Below are positions 1-8,775 of a stretch of 64,000 bases of DNA, piece by piece. The notes below the pieces were generated by a model. It was not told where the DNA came from, did not search any database, and saw nothing but the letters and a program-made list of their open reading frames with translations. Within the stretch, counting starts at the first letter, position 1. Each line of letters starts with the position of its first letter. The stretch lies in assembly GCF_001570405.1 (NCBI RefSeq), contig NZ_BBYM01000023.1, forward strand, positions 81,195 to 145,194. Direction: 5' to 3'. This stretch comes from Microtetraspora niveoalba (GTDB lineage Bacteria > Actinomycetota > Actinomycetes > Streptosporangiales > Streptosporangiaceae). Made by a program: the position numbers and the translations under genes.

Positions 1-2
1 TC

Positions 3-746
3 TACCTGCTCGTCAACTCGCGGCGTCCCGGCTCGCCCCTGGCGGACGAGAAGGTGCGGTTCGCGATCAACGCGGCGATCGACCGCCGGGCGCTCGTCGA
101 CGTCGCCCTCGGCGGCGAGAGCGCGCCGACCGCGGCCGCGCCGAGCAACCTGCCCGGCGGGTGCGCACCCGCCGAACTGCCCTCGGCGAAGGCCGGCCCG
201 GGCAAGGCGGCGGGACTCCTCGCGGAGAGCGGCGCCAAGAACGTCTCCCTGAACCTCCTCATCGACAACTCCGAACCGGTGCTCGCGCAGCTCGCCCAGG
301 TCATCCAGCAGCAGCTCGCCCAGATCGGCGTCACCGTGAAGATCGAGCAGTACGACGTCGGCACGTACGAGAAGCGGGTGCTCACCACCCGGCCCGGCGA
401 GTTCGACCTCGCGATCGGCTGGTTCGTCGGCTACGTCGACGCCTCGATGGTCACACGCTGGTGGAACCCGAAGCTCTCCGGCTTCACCTCCGGATTCGCC
501 GGCGACCACGCGGACCTCGACGCGCTCATCGCCAAGGCCCAGGCGACCGGCGACGAGAGCGCCCGCGCCGCCGCGCTCACCGAGCTGTGCGCGTCGGCCG
601 ACCGCCACTCGGAGATCGTGCCGCTGGTGCACCGGCCGTCGTTCCTCGCGGTGGACACCTCGGTGGTGAGCCCGACCGTGCAAAGCGACGAGGGGTACGG
701 CGACTTCCTGCGCCACATCGCCGACTTCCGCCTGCTCGGGAAGTAG
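3..746 (+). CDS. ABC transporter substrate-binding protein, family 5 (3' part)
   Basis: This is the C-terminal 247 residues of an extracellular oligopeptide/nickel-type solute-binding protein (SBP_bac_5). The reading frame is open from base 3, so the gene starts before the window. The stretch around 'EKVRFAINAAIDRRALVD' is the family's usual mid-domain signature, where new pseudo-reactions of the binding lobe begin. 'AQIGVTVKIEQYDVGTYEKR' and 'FDLAIGWFVGYVD' match the typical C-terminal lobe. It heads an importer operon with the permeases at 753 and 1712 and the ATPases at 2569 and 3384, so it should capture the substrate outside the membrane. The lipoprotein signal expected at its N-terminus is outside the window. 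The substrate cannot be read from this part, but downstream hydrolases suggest a peptide or amide. Confidence 0.9.
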   Translation, partial: YLLVNSRRPGSPLADEKVRFAINAAIDRRALVDVALGGESAPTAAAPSNLPGGCAPAELPSAKAGPGKAAGLLAESGAKNVSLNLLIDNSEPVLAQLAQVIQQQLAQIGVTVKIEQYDVGTYEKRVLTTRPGEFDLAIGWFVGYVDASMVTRWWNPKLSGFTSGFAGDHADLDALIAKAQATGDESARAAALTELCASADRHSEIVPLVHRPSFLAVDTSVVSPTVQSDEGYGDFLRHIADFRLLGK

Positions 747-752
747 CCGCCG

Positions 753-1715
753 ATGCTCCGATGGATCGCCGGCCGCGTCGTCAGCGCGGCGGTCACCCTG
801 CTCGGCATCTCCCTGCTGATCTTCGTCGCGGTACGGCTCATGCCGGGCGGCTATGAGGACGTGATCCTCGGGCCGCTGGCCGGCCCCGAGCAGCGCGCCG
901 CCGTGGCGGCCCGCTTCGGCCTCGACCAGCCGGTGTTCGTCCAGTTCTTCCTCTGGCTCGGCGCGCTGGTCCGGGGCGACCTCGGCATCTCGATGGTCAC
1001 CCAGGCGCCGATCGTCGACGAGCTCGCGCTCCGGCTGCCGCTGACGACGCTGCTGGCGGCGATGTCGCTCACGGTCACCCTCCTCGTCGGCGTGCCGCTC
1101 GGGGTCCTCACCGCCGTACGCGGCGGCGGGGGCCGCGGCGGCGCGGCCGGCCGCCTCCTGTCGGCGATCGGGATCAGCCTGCCGGAGTTCGTGCTCGGCA
1201 GCGTGGTGATCTACGTCTTCTCGCGGTACGCGCTCGGGTTGCGGATCGGCGGGTTCGCGACCGGCGCCTCCGGGTCCGGCGCGGCCTTCCAGGCGCTCAT
1301 CCTGCCCGCGCTCGTGCTCTCGGTGTTCTCGGTCGCCGCGACCGCGCGCACCACGCGGGACGCGGTGCTCGGCGTCCTCGTCGAGCCGCACATCGCCGCC
1401 GCGATCGGCCGGGGCGAGTCGCCCTGGCACATCGTCCGCCACCACGTGCTGCGCAACATCGGCATCCCGGTCCTCACCCTGCTGGGCAGCGTCGTCGCCT
1501 ACCTGCTCGGCGGCGCCGTGATCGTCGAGTCCCTCTTCAACATCTCGGGACTCGGGTCGTACATGGTGTCCGCGCTCGGCCGCCGCGACTTCGGGGTGGT
1601 GCAGGCGACCGTGCTGTTCACGGCGGCGGCGTTCGTCGTCGTGAGCCTGCTCACCGAGCTCGCGTCCGGCCTGCTCGACCCGCGCGTCGCCACCACACGA
1701 AAGGGAGTCCGATGA
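753..1715 (+). CDS. ABC transporter permease, DppB/OppB type
   Basis: A 320-residue inner-membrane permease of a peptide-type importer. The N-terminus 'MLRWIAGRVVSAAVTLLGISLLIFVAVRLMPGG' is the first membrane helix plus the conserved R-x-x-P-G signature of DppB proteins. About six hydrophobic segments follow, and the EAA loop lies near 'AAIGRGESPWHIVRHHVLRN'. The gene begins 6 bp after the binding-protein stop and overlaps the next permease by an ATGA, so translation is coupled. The length is normal for the family. No strong ribosome site is visible before the ATG, which fits coupled translation. Confidence 0.92.
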   Translation: MLRWIAGRVVSAAVTLLGISLLIFVAVRLMPGGYEDVILGPLAGPEQRAAVAARFGLDQPVFVQFFLWLGALVRGDLGISMVTQAPIVDELALRLPLTTLLAAMSLTVTLLVGVPLGVLTAVRGGGGRGGAAGRLLSAIGISLPEFVLGSVVIYVFSRYALGLRIGGFATGASGSGAAFQALILPALVLSVFSVAATARTTRDAVLGVLVEPHIAAAIGRGESPWHIVRHHVLRNIGIPVLTLLGSVVAYLLGGAVIVESLFNISGLGSYMVSALGRRDFGVVQATVLFTAAAFVVVSLLTELASGLLDPRVATTRKGVR

Positions 1716-2572
1716 CGCTCGTGTCCTTCGCGCGGCGGTCCCGCGTCGCGCCCCGGCGGCGGGACGGCCTGTTCACCGTCGCGGCCGGCGTCCTCGCCGT
1801 CATCGCGGCCACCGCCGCGATCGCCGCGGTCGTCCCGTTCGCGGGCGACCCGGACGCCATCGTCGGGCCCCGGCTCTCGCCGCCGTCGGCGCGGTGGCCG
1901 TTCGGCACCGACGCGCTCGGCCGCTCGCTGCTCGCCCGCGTGCTGGAGGGAGCCGGGACGACCCTCCTCGTCTCGATCGCCGCCGTCACGGCGACCGCCG
2001 TGGTCAGCACGCTCCTCGGCATGGTCGCCGGCTACTGCGGCGGCCCGCTGCGGGAAGCGGTGACGCGCCTCGGCGACGTCCTCTACGCGTTCCCCTCGAT
2101 CGTGCTCGCGGTGCTGGTCGCCGCGGTCGTCGGCCCCGGCCTGGCCTGCGCGGTCGCCGCCATCGTGCTCGTCACCGTCCCCCTGATGACGAGGATGATC
2201 ACTGCCGCGGCGGCCTCGGTCGCCGAGCGGGACTTCGTCACCACGGCGAAGATCAGCGCAGTGCCGGCCCCGGTCATCCTCGGCCGGCACGTCCTCTCGA
2301 ACATCGGCGGCACGATCGCCGTGCAGGGCACGTACGCGCTCTCCGTCGGCATCCTCGTCGAGGGCGGGATGAGCTTCCTCGGGTACGGCGTGCAGCCGCC
2401 GCAGTCGTCGCTCGGCTCGCTCATCCAGCAGGGCGGGGCCTACATGGCCCACGCGCCCTGGCTGCTCTTCACGCCGGCCCTCGTGCTCGTGCTGGCGATC
2501 CTTTCGATCAACCTCATCGGCGACACCCTCCGGGACCGCCTGGAGCCGCGCGAGACGAGGAGCCTCGGATGA
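1712..2572 (+). CDS. ABC transporter permease, DppC/OppC type
   Basis: A 286-residue partner permease of the same importer. It has the DppC hallmarks: a short cytoplasmic N-terminus, a first helix (residues about 20-45), then the extracytoplasmic 'ARWPFGTDALGRSLLARVLEGA' signature. The EAA-like loop is around 'TTAKISAVPAPVILGRHVLSN', and 'SFLGYGVQPPQSSLGSLIQQG' lies near the end. An AAGGGAG ribosome site sits six bases before the ATG. It overlaps the neighbours on both sides by ATGA. Together with the DppB-like protein it forms the membrane channel. Confidence 0.92.
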   Translation: MTLVSFARRSRVAPRRRDGLFTVAAGVLAVIAATAAIAAVVPFAGDPDAIVGPRLSPPSARWPFGTDALGRSLLARVLEGAGTTLLVSIAAVTATAVVSTLLGMVAGYCGGPLREAVTRLGDVLYAFPSIVLAVLVAAVVGPGLACAVAAIVLVTVPLMTRMITAAAASVAERDFVTTAKISAVPAPVILGRHVLSNIGGTIAVQGTYALSVGILVEGGMSFLGYGVQPPQSSLGSLIQQGGAYMAHAPWLLFTPALVLVLAILSINLIGDTLRDRLEPRETRSLG

Positions 2573-3387
2573 CCGTCCCCACCCGCGCCCCGCTCGTACA
2601 CGTGCGCGGACTGTCGGCCGAGTACCGCTCCCGTCTCGGCACGATCGCCGCCCTCCGCGACGTGGACCTGTCGCTCGAACCGGGTGACCTCCTCGGCGTC
2701 GTCGGGGAGAGCGGGTCGGGCAAGAGCACGCTGTCGGCCGCGCTCGGCCGGATGTCGCCGGGCTCGTGCCGCGTCACCTCCGGCACCGTGGAGATCGGGG
2801 GCGTGGACGTCGCCGGCCTCGACGGCCCGGCCCTGCGCGCGCTGCGCCGCGACGTGCTCGGCTTCATCCCGCAGGACCCGATCGGCTCCCTCGACCCGAC
2901 CCTGCGCATCGGCCGCCAGCTCCGCCTCGCCCTCCGCCCGCTCAGGCGGCCCTACGACCACACGGCGCTCGTCGCCCTGCTGGACGGCGTGCAGATCCGC
3001 GAGCCGGAGCGCGTGTTGCGCCTCTATCCCCACGAGATCTCGGGCGGGATGGCCCAGCGGGTCGCGATCGCGCTCGCGATGGCGCGCGAGCCGCGCGTCC
3101 TCGTCGCCGACGAACCCACGGCGGCGCTCGACGCCCAGGTACGTGAGGACGTGCTCGACCTCATGGTGCGGCTCATCGCCTCGTCGGGGGCCGCGCTCCT
3201 CTGGGTGAGCCACGACCTGCGGGCGGTGCGGCGCTGGTGCACACGCGTGATGGTGATGCGGGCGGGCGAGGTGGTCGAGGCGGGACCGACCGAGGACGTG
3301 TTCGGCCGGCCGGAGCATCCGTACACGCGGCGGCTCCTGGACGCGCTCGCGATGACACCCGCCGCGGACGAACGGGAGAAGGCATGA
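2569..3387 (+). CDS. ABC transporter ATP-binding protein, DppD/OppD type
   Basis: A 272-residue nucleotide-binding subunit. Walker A is GESGSGKST, the ABC signature is ISGGMAQRVAIA, and Walker B ends in VLVADEPTAALD. A longer open frame extends upstream, but the ATG at 2569 overlaps the permease stop as ATGA and the protein then starts as the family does. It is shorter than classical OppD (about 330 residues) because the C-terminal oligopeptide-transporter tail ends soon after 'HPYTRRLLDAL'. It pairs with the ATPase at 3384. Confidence 0.92.
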   Translation: MTVPTRAPLVHVRGLSAEYRSRLGTIAALRDVDLSLEPGDLLGVVGESGSGKSTLSAALGRMSPGSCRVTSGTVEIGGVDVAGLDGPALRALRRDVLGFIPQDPIGSLDPTLRIGRQLRLALRPLRRPYDHTALVALLDGVQIREPERVLRLYPHEISGGMAQRVAIALAMAREPRVLVADEPTAALDAQVREDVLDLMVRLIASSGAALLWVSHDLRAVRRWCTRVMVMRAGEVVEAGPTEDVFGRPEHPYTRRLLDALAMTPAADEREKA

Positions 3388-4142
3388 CCACGGTGCTGAA
3401 GATGTCGGACGTGAACGTCACCTTCACCAGCGGATGGGGGCGGCGGCGCACCCGGTCCCGGGCGATGAAGGACGTCACCCTGGAGGTCGAGGCCGGGCGC
3501 ACGCTCGGGGTCGTCGGCGAGTCCGGCTCGGGCAAGAGCACCACCGGATCCGTCGCGCTCGGGCTGCGCCGGCCGGACAGCGGAACCGTCGAGGTGCTGG
3601 GACGGCCCGCGGCGGAGCGCGGGCGGGCGCTGCGCGGACGGGTGCAGGCGGTGCTGCAGCACCCGCACTGGTCGTTGAACCCGCGGCGGCGCGTAGGCGT
3701 CTCGGTGCGGGAACCGCTCGCGGTGGCCGCGCGCCGTCTCGGCCGGGAGGAGCAGCGGGAGCGCGTGGTCCGCATCCTGGAGCAGGTCGGGCTCGACGCG
3801 GCGACGGCCGACCGGTACCCCCATGAGCTCTCCGGCGGCCAGCGGCAGCGGGTGTCCGTGGCGCGGGCTCTCATCACGGAGCCCGGCTTCATCGTCTTCG
3901 ACGAGGCGGTGAGCGCCCTCGACGTGTCCGTGCAGTCGCAGATCCTCGAGCTCATCCGCGAACTGCAGGCCTCGCACACGTTCGGCGCCCTCTTCATCTC
4001 GCACGACCTCGCGGCGGTACGGCGCGTGGCCGACACGATCGCGGTGATGCGTCACGGCGAGGTGCTCGAGACGGCGCCGGCCGAGCGGTTCTTCACCGAT
4101 CCGGCCCATGAGTACTCGCGGCGCCTGCTCGCCGCGCTCTGA
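3384..4142 (+). CDS. ABC transporter ATP-binding protein, DppF/OppF type
   Basis: A 252-residue second ATPase of the importer. It carries Walker A GESGSGKST, the signature LSGGQRQRVSVA and Walker B 'FIVFDEAVSALDVSVQSQ'. The typical ending 'HEYSRRLLAAL' is present. The start at 3384 overlaps the DppD-like stop by ATGA; the longer open frame upstream is a shadow. Two different ATPases, two permeases and a family 5 binding protein make a complete peptide-class importer. The next gene is 21 bp downstream behind an AGGAGG site, so the operon continues into the amidohydrolase. Confidence 0.92.
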   Translation: MTTVLKMSDVNVTFTSGWGRRRTRSRAMKDVTLEVEAGRTLGVVGESGSGKSTTGSVALGLRRPDSGTVEVLGRPAAERGRALRGRVQAVLQHPHWSLNPRRRVGVSVREPLAVAARRLGREEQRERVVRILEQVGLDAATADRYPHELSGGQRQRVSVARALITEPGFIVFDEAVSALDVSVQSQILELIRELQASHTFGALFISHDLAAVRRVADTIAVMRHGEVLETAPAERFFTDPAHEYSRRLLAAL

Positions 4143-4163
4143 CCCACGACAGGAGGAACATCG

Positions 4164-5780
4164 ATGGACATCGCGGCGGACGCCGTCTACATCGTCGGCG
4201 AGGTCGAACCGTTCGACGGAACACCGGAGCCGGGGCCGAGGCCCACCGCGATCGCCGTGACCGGTGGACGCGTGCTCGCGGTCGGCGGCGCCGAGGTCGC
4301 CGAGCGTCATCTCGGGCCGCGCACGGTCGTGCACCGGTACGAGGACGCCGTCCTGCTCCCCGGTCTCACCGACTGCCACGTGCACCCGGTCTGGGGCTCC
4401 GTCGAGCTGGGCCGGGCCGTCGACCTCGACGGGATCGCCACCCTCGACGGCGTGCTCGGCGCGCTCCGGTCCGCCGCGGCCGGCACCGCGCACGACGAGT
4501 GGATCTTCGGCCACGCGCTCGACCCGAACGTCTTCGACGGCGCCCCGCACGGCAGGATGCTCGCCGAGGCCCTGCCGAACCGGCCCGTCGCGCTGCTGCT
4601 CCGGGACGCCCACTCGCTCGTCGTCAGCCCGCGCGTCATCGAACTGGCCGGCCTGACCGGGCGGGAGACGTTCGACGACCGGGCGTCGGTGGCGCTCCAT
4701 CCCGACGGCGCGCCGAGCGGGCTGCTCCTCGAACTCAGCGCGATGGCGCTGGTGGAGCCCCTCTACCCGGCGCTTTCCGTACGGCAACAGGCCGACTACG
4801 TGCTCGCGGAGCTGGCGAAGACGGCCGCCGCGGGGCTCACCGGCGGTCACGCGATGGACTTCGGCCCGCCCAGCCACGAGATCTTCCTGGACATCGAGTC
4901 GCGCGCCGAGCTGCCGATCAAGCTGCGCTGCTCGCCGCTCGTCCCCGCCGACTCCGGTCCGGAGACCTGGCGGGAGATCGCCGCGCTCCTGGGCCTGCGC
5001 GGGCGGCGCTGGAGCGTCGAGGGCGTGAAGTTCATGCTCGACGGCACGATCGACAACGGCACGGCCTGGCTGGAGGAACCGGACGCCTACGGGGAGAACC
5101 ACGCGGCGCTGTGGACGGACCCGGACGCCTACCGGGCGGCGGTCGCGTTCTTCGCCGGCCGCGGCGTCCCCACCGCCACCCACGCGATCGGCGACCGCGC
5201 CGTGCGCTTCGCCCTCGACGCCGTGGCCGAGGTCGGCGCCGGGCCCGCCGCCCCGCACCGGATCGAGCACGTCGAGACCATCCCGGACGAGACGGTCGAC
5301 CGCTTCGCGCGGCTCGGCGTCGTCGCGAGCATGCAGCCCGTCCACGGCACCCGGCACACGCGCGCCGACCGCAGCGACAACTGGTCGGTACGGCTCGGCG
5401 CCGAACGCGCGTCGCGCGGCTGGCGCTGCCGGGACCTGCGGGAGCGCGGCGCGGTCGTCGCCCTCGGCTCGGACTGGCCCATCGGGACGGCCGATCCGCG
5501 GGTCCTCCTCGCCGACGCGCAGCTCCGCCGTCCCGTGGAGGAGCCGGGAACCGCGCCGGTGCAGCCGGAGCAGGCGCTCACCGCCCGCATGGCCTACGAG
5601 GGCCTCACCACCCACGCCGCGATCGCCGCCGGCCGGGCCACGAGCCGAGGGCGCGTCGCGCCGGGGTACGAGGCCGACTTCACCCTCTTCGCCGAGAACC
5701 CGCTGCGGCTCACCCCCGAGCGGCAGGCCGTCAACCCCGTGATCGCCACGGTCGTCGACGGCCGCCCGCAGCACGGCTGA
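4164..5780 (+). CDS. YtcJ-like amidohydrolase (amidohydrolase 3)
   Basis: A 538-residue cytoplasmic metal-dependent hydrolase of the YtcJ/amidohydrolase_3 group. Metal-binding motifs are visible in order: the H-x-H of 'TDCHVHPVWG' at about residues 72-74, 'THAIGDRAVRFALDAV', 'HRIEHVE', and 'ALGSDWPIGTADP' with the late Asp. No signal peptide is seen, in contrast to the paralogue at 6953-8746. An AGGAGG ribosome site lies 7 bp before the ATG. Members hydrolyse amide, carbamate or ester bonds of varied compounds, but the substrate here is unknown. Its place after the importer genes suggests that it cleaves the imported compound. Confidence 0.88.
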   Translation: MDIAADAVYIVGEVEPFDGTPEPGPRPTAIAVTGGRVLAVGGAEVAERHLGPRTVVHRYEDAVLLPGLTDCHVHPVWGSVELGRAVDLDGIATLDGVLGALRSAAAGTAHDEWIFGHALDPNVFDGAPHGRMLAEALPNRPVALLLRDAHSLVVSPRVIELAGLTGRETFDDRASVALHPDGAPSGLLLELSAMALVEPLYPALSVRQQADYVLAELAKTAAAGLTGGHAMDFGPPSHEIFLDIESRAELPIKLRCSPLVPADSGPETWREIAALLGLRGRRWSVEGVKFMLDGTIDNGTAWLEEPDAYGENHAALWTDPDAYRAAVAFFAGRGVPTATHAIGDRAVRFALDAVAEVGAGPAAPHRIEHVETIPDETVDRFARLGVVASMQPVHGTRHTRADRSDNWSVRLGAERASRGWRCRDLRERGAVVALGSDWPIGTADPRVLLADAQLRRPVEEPGTAPVQPEQALTARMAYEGLTTHAAIAAGRATSRGRVAPGYEADFTLFAENPLRLTPERQAVNPVIATVVDGRPQHG

Positions 5781-5800
5781 ACCCCCGAACGAAGGAAGAC

Positions 5801-6898
5801 ATGAACCCCGAAAGGCGACACATCGCCGTCAGCGCGTCCGACCCCTTCGAGCGCGGCAGGGAGCGCGGCGAACGGCTGCGCGACACCCTCCCCGGCGGGC
5901 TCGGCCTGTACGCCGAGCTCTTCCGGCGGGCCGACCTGACCGAGGAGCGCGTACGCGAGGACGCGCGGCGCACGGCTGACGTGATCGGCGCGTTCCGCCC
6001 GCGCCTGCGGGAGGAGCTGGACGGCGTCGCCGCGGGCGCCGGGATCGACCCCTGGCGGGTCCACGCGCTCAACGCGCGCACCGAGATCCTCGCGCAGAGC
6101 GCCGAGGGCCGTCCCGGCGAGTGCTCGACCATCGTCCACCGGCTGGAGACCCGCGAGAACGGCGGGAACGGCGGGAACGGCGGGCGCACCTTCGGCGCGC
6201 AGACCTGGGACTGGCACGTGGAGCTCGCGCCGTACTGGCACACGCACGAGGTGCGCGGCGGACGGTACGACGTGGTCGGGCTCACGGAGCACGGCATCCT
6301 CGGGAAGGTCGGGGTGAACTCGGCCGGGCTCGCGCTGCACTTCAACATCCTCGGGCATCGCGAGGACGGCGTCGGCGGCGTCCCGGTGCATGTCCTCGCC
6401 GCCGCCGTGCTGGAGGAGGCCGGGTCGGTCGCGGAGGCGCTCGACCTCGTGCGTTCGGCGCCGGTCAGCGCGTCGAGCTCGTTCACCCTCTTCGACCACG
6501 AGACCGTCGTCACCACCGACATCACCCCGGTCGGGGTGTTCGTCGTCGAGCCGGTCGGCGGGACCGTCATCCGCACCAACCACTTCCTCTCCCCGACCCC
6601 CCGAGAGGGCGAGAAGAACGAGCTCTACCAGCCGGACTCGGGCGAGCGGTACGACCTCGTGGCCGCCCGCCTCGCGCGGCGGCCGGAGCCGCGCGACGCG
6701 CGCGAACTGCTCGGCTTCCTCCACTCCGGCCCGGGCGAGCCGCGGTTGTGCTGCGTGCCGGACATGTCCCTGCCACTCGGCCAGCGGTGGGCCACCCTCG
6801 CCACCGTCGTGCTCGAACCCGCGCTCCGGACGGCGCGCGTCGCCGACGGTTCGCCGCTGGACGCACGGGACCGGCCCTGGCGGGTGCTCACGGCCTGA
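5801..6898 (+). CDS. C45-family Ntn hydrolase (isopenicillin-N acyltransferase-like)
   Basis: A 365-residue protein resembling peptidase C45 / acyl-CoA:6-aminopenicillanate acyltransferase-like enzymes. These are made as inactive precursors that cut themselves just before a Cys, which becomes the N-terminal nucleophile. The candidate is Cys108 in 'GECSTIVHR'. 'TWDWHVEL' and 'GLTEHGILGKVGVNSAGLALHFN' downstream match the family's core. A short run (AACGGCGGG three times, about 6160-6186) encodes an N-G-G repeat in a loop. AAGGAAG precedes the ATG. The family makes or breaks amide bonds with acyl or amino acid groups. In this operon it probably acts on the imported amide, but the direction of the reaction cannot be told from sequence. 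Confidence 0.82.
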   Translation: MNPERRHIAVSASDPFERGRERGERLRDTLPGGLGLYAELFRRADLTEERVREDARRTADVIGAFRPRLREELDGVAAGAGIDPWRVHALNARTEILAQSAEGRPGECSTIVHRLETRENGGNGGNGGRTFGAQTWDWHVELAPYWHTHEVRGGRYDVVGLTEHGILGKVGVNSAGLALHFNILGHREDGVGGVPVHVLAAAVLEEAGSVAEALDLVRSAPVSASSSFTLFDHETVVTTDITPVGVFVVEPVGGTVIRTNHFLSPTPREGEKNELYQPDSGERYDLVAARLARRPEPRDARELLGFLHSGPGEPRLCCVPDMSLPLGQRWATLATVVLEPALRTARVADGSPLDARDRPWRVLTA

Positions 6899-6914
6899 CC
6901 GCACGGCGCGCCGA

Positions 6915-6945
6915 CCCGGACGGGCTCCCCGGGAGCCCGTCCGGG
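6915..6945. terminator. Hairpin between convergent genes
   Basis: A 15-base perfect inverted repeat, CCCGGACGGGCTCCC / GGGAGCCCGTCCGGG, with one central base. It lies in the 54-bp gap between the end of the C45 gene and the end of the leftward amidohydrolase. There is no T-run, as is usual in actinomycetes. It probably ends transcription from both sides. Confidence 0.7.
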
Positions 6946-6952
6946 GTGATGA

Positions 6953-8746
6953 TCAGTCGAACTCGGTGGTGCCGTGCACGACCTTTCCGCCGACCATGGT
7001 GAGCAGGACCTCGGTCTGGGCGATCTGCTCGGCGGGCACCTTCATCACGTTGCGGTCGAGCACGATGAGGTCGGCGAACTTGCCGGCCTCGAGCGAGCCG
7101 GTGTACGCCTCCTGCCTGAGCTGGTACGCGCCGTTGAAGGTGACCGCCCGGATGGCGGCGGCCCGGGAGAGCCGCTGGTGCGGGGTCATCGCGCCCTGCT
7201 CGGCGTACGGGCTGTCCGGGGCGGCGGTGCGGGTGATGACGGTCCTGATCGCGCCCCACTCGTCCAGCGGATCGACCGGCCAGTCGCTCCCCAGCGAGAT
7301 GCGGCCGCCGGCGCGGAGGATGTCGCCTTCCGGCTCGTAGTTGGCCCAGCGGCGGGTGCCCAGATACGGCTTGACCGACTCGACGGAGTCGGGGGCGGGC
7401 TTGGCCCAGTGGAATCCCATCGCGGCGGTGACGTTCAGCTTGGCGAAGCGGGGGATGTCGGCGGGATCGACCAGCTCGGCGTGCGCGATCGCGGGACGCA
7501 CGGTGCGGTTCCCGGCCCTGCGCAGGCCGGCGTACGCGTCCAGTGCGATCCGGACCGCCCGGTCGCCGATGGCGTGGATGTGCGGATCGAACCCGGCCGC
7601 CGCGATCTTCCGCACGACGGCGTTCAGCTTGGCCGGCTCCCAGTACTGCTCGCCCATCTTCTTGCCTGGCACCCAGTGCTTGTGCTTGTGCACCAGGTAC
7701 GGCTCCAGCAGGCTCGCCGTCTGGGCGGGATGCTGCAGGACGCCGTCCATGAACAGCTTGGCGTTGCGTACGGCGACGCCCGGCCTGGGCTTGATCCGGC
7801 CGCCGTCGTACGTGCGCCGCAGCCGCGACAGCTCCGGCACCGGGTCGGTGTCGGTCACCTCGACCAGGTGCGCGAAGTGCGCCCGCGCGGTGAGCCGCCC
7901 CTGCTCGGCGAGCGTGGTGAAGGCGCGCAGCGCGTCCTCGGTCGCGATGGCGTCCATGAACGTGGTCACCCCTTGCGCGGCCAGCGCGGCCAGCGCCGTA
8001 CGGGCGATCTTCAGGTTCTCCGCACGGGTGGGCCGGGGGATCTTCGCGTCGACCAGGTTCCCGGCGCCGTCCTGCAGGATGCCGGTCGGCCGGCCCTCCG
8101 CGTCGTGTTCGATGACTCCGTCGGGCGGGTTCTTGGTGGCGGACGTGATCCCCGCCAGCTCCAGCGCCCGGCTGTTCACCAGCACGGTGTGCCCGTCGCT
8201 GGACTGGACGATGATGGGCCGCTTGGTGTCCAGGACGTCCAGGTCGGCCTTGGTGAGTTTCGTTCCCGCGGGCCGGATGGCCTGCTGGTACCAGTTGACG
8301 ACGCTGACCCAGCCGTCCGGCTCCTTCTCCGCGGTCTTGTCGAGGTACTCCTGGATGGTCGTCCGGAACTCCTCGACGGTGAGGGCGGCGTATTTCAGGT
8401 CACAGTCGAGCAGGCCCTTGCCGCCGGACATCTCGTGAAGGTGGCCGTCGTGCAGGCCCGGCATCAGCATCCGGCCCCCCAGGTTCACGACCTTCGTCCC
8501 CTTGCCGACGTACCGGGAGGCGCCCTCGGTGGTGCCGACGTAGACGATGCGGCCGCCGGACACGGCCAGCGCCTGATGGACGCTGTCGGCGGCGTCGACG
8601 GTGTAGACGTACCCGTCGGTGAAGACGACGTCGGCGGGGCCGGCGGCGGCGCCGGCCGCCGGGGCGAAGGCGGCCTCGGTGGCCGCGACGGCGGCTGTGA
8701 GGGCGCCGGCGGTCAGCACGGTCCTGCGGCGGAGGATATTCTCCAC
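6953..8746 (-). CDS. Exported YtcJ-like amidohydrolase
   Basis: A 597-residue amidohydrolase_3 protein with an N-terminal export signal. The GTG at 8746 is chosen because AAGGAG lies 6-7 bases upstream and translation then opens with 'ENILRRRTVLTAGALTAAVA', a Tat-like RRR motif followed by an Ala-rich hydrophobic stretch. The longer open frame to 8920 runs over the divergent TetR gene and is rejected. Metal-site motifs are present: H-x-H in 'LHDGHLHEMS', 'HAIGDRAVRIALDAY' and 'SLGSDWPVDPLDEWG'. It is a paralogue of the cytoplasmic enzyme at 4164, and the two converge on one terminator region. It is only 29 bp from the divergent TetR gene, which probably controls it. Confidence 0.88.
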   Translation of the reverse strand: MENILRRRTVLTAGALTAAVAATEAAFAPAAGAAAGPADVVFTDGYVYTVDAADSVHQALAVSGGRIVYVGTTEGASRYVGKGTKVVNLGGRMLMPGLHDGHLHEMSGGKGLLDCDLKYAALTVEEFRTTIQEYLDKTAEKEPDGWVSVVNWYQQAIRPAGTKLTKADLDVLDTKRPIIVQSSDGHTVLVNSRALELAGITSATKNPPDGVIEHDAEGRPTGILQDGAGNLVDAKIPRPTRAENLKIARTALAALAAQGVTTFMDAIATEDALRAFTTLAEQGRLTARAHFAHLVEVTDTDPVPELSRLRRTYDGGRIKPRPGVAVRNAKLFMDGVLQHPAQTASLLEPYLVHKHKHWVPGKKMGEQYWEPAKLNAVVRKIAAAGFDPHIHAIGDRAVRIALDAYAGLRRAGNRTVRPAIAHAELVDPADIPRFAKLNVTAAMGFHWAKPAPDSVESVKPYLGTRRWANYEPEGDILRAGGRISLGSDWPVDPLDEWGAIRTVITRTAAPDSPYAEQGAMTPHQRLSRAAAIRAVTFNGAYQLRQEAYTGSLEAGKFADLIVLDRNVMKVPAEQIAQTEVLLTMVGGKVVHGTTEFD

Positions 8747-8775
8747 GGGGTTCTCCTTCTGAATGCGATGGGCGG

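Noticed and set aside
3024..5774. A 916-codon open frame on the minus strand over the ABC ATPases and amidohydrolase
   Set aside because: It is a shadow of GC-rich coding DNA. It is Arg/Gly/Pro-rich without any domain, and the plus strand carries five clear genes here.
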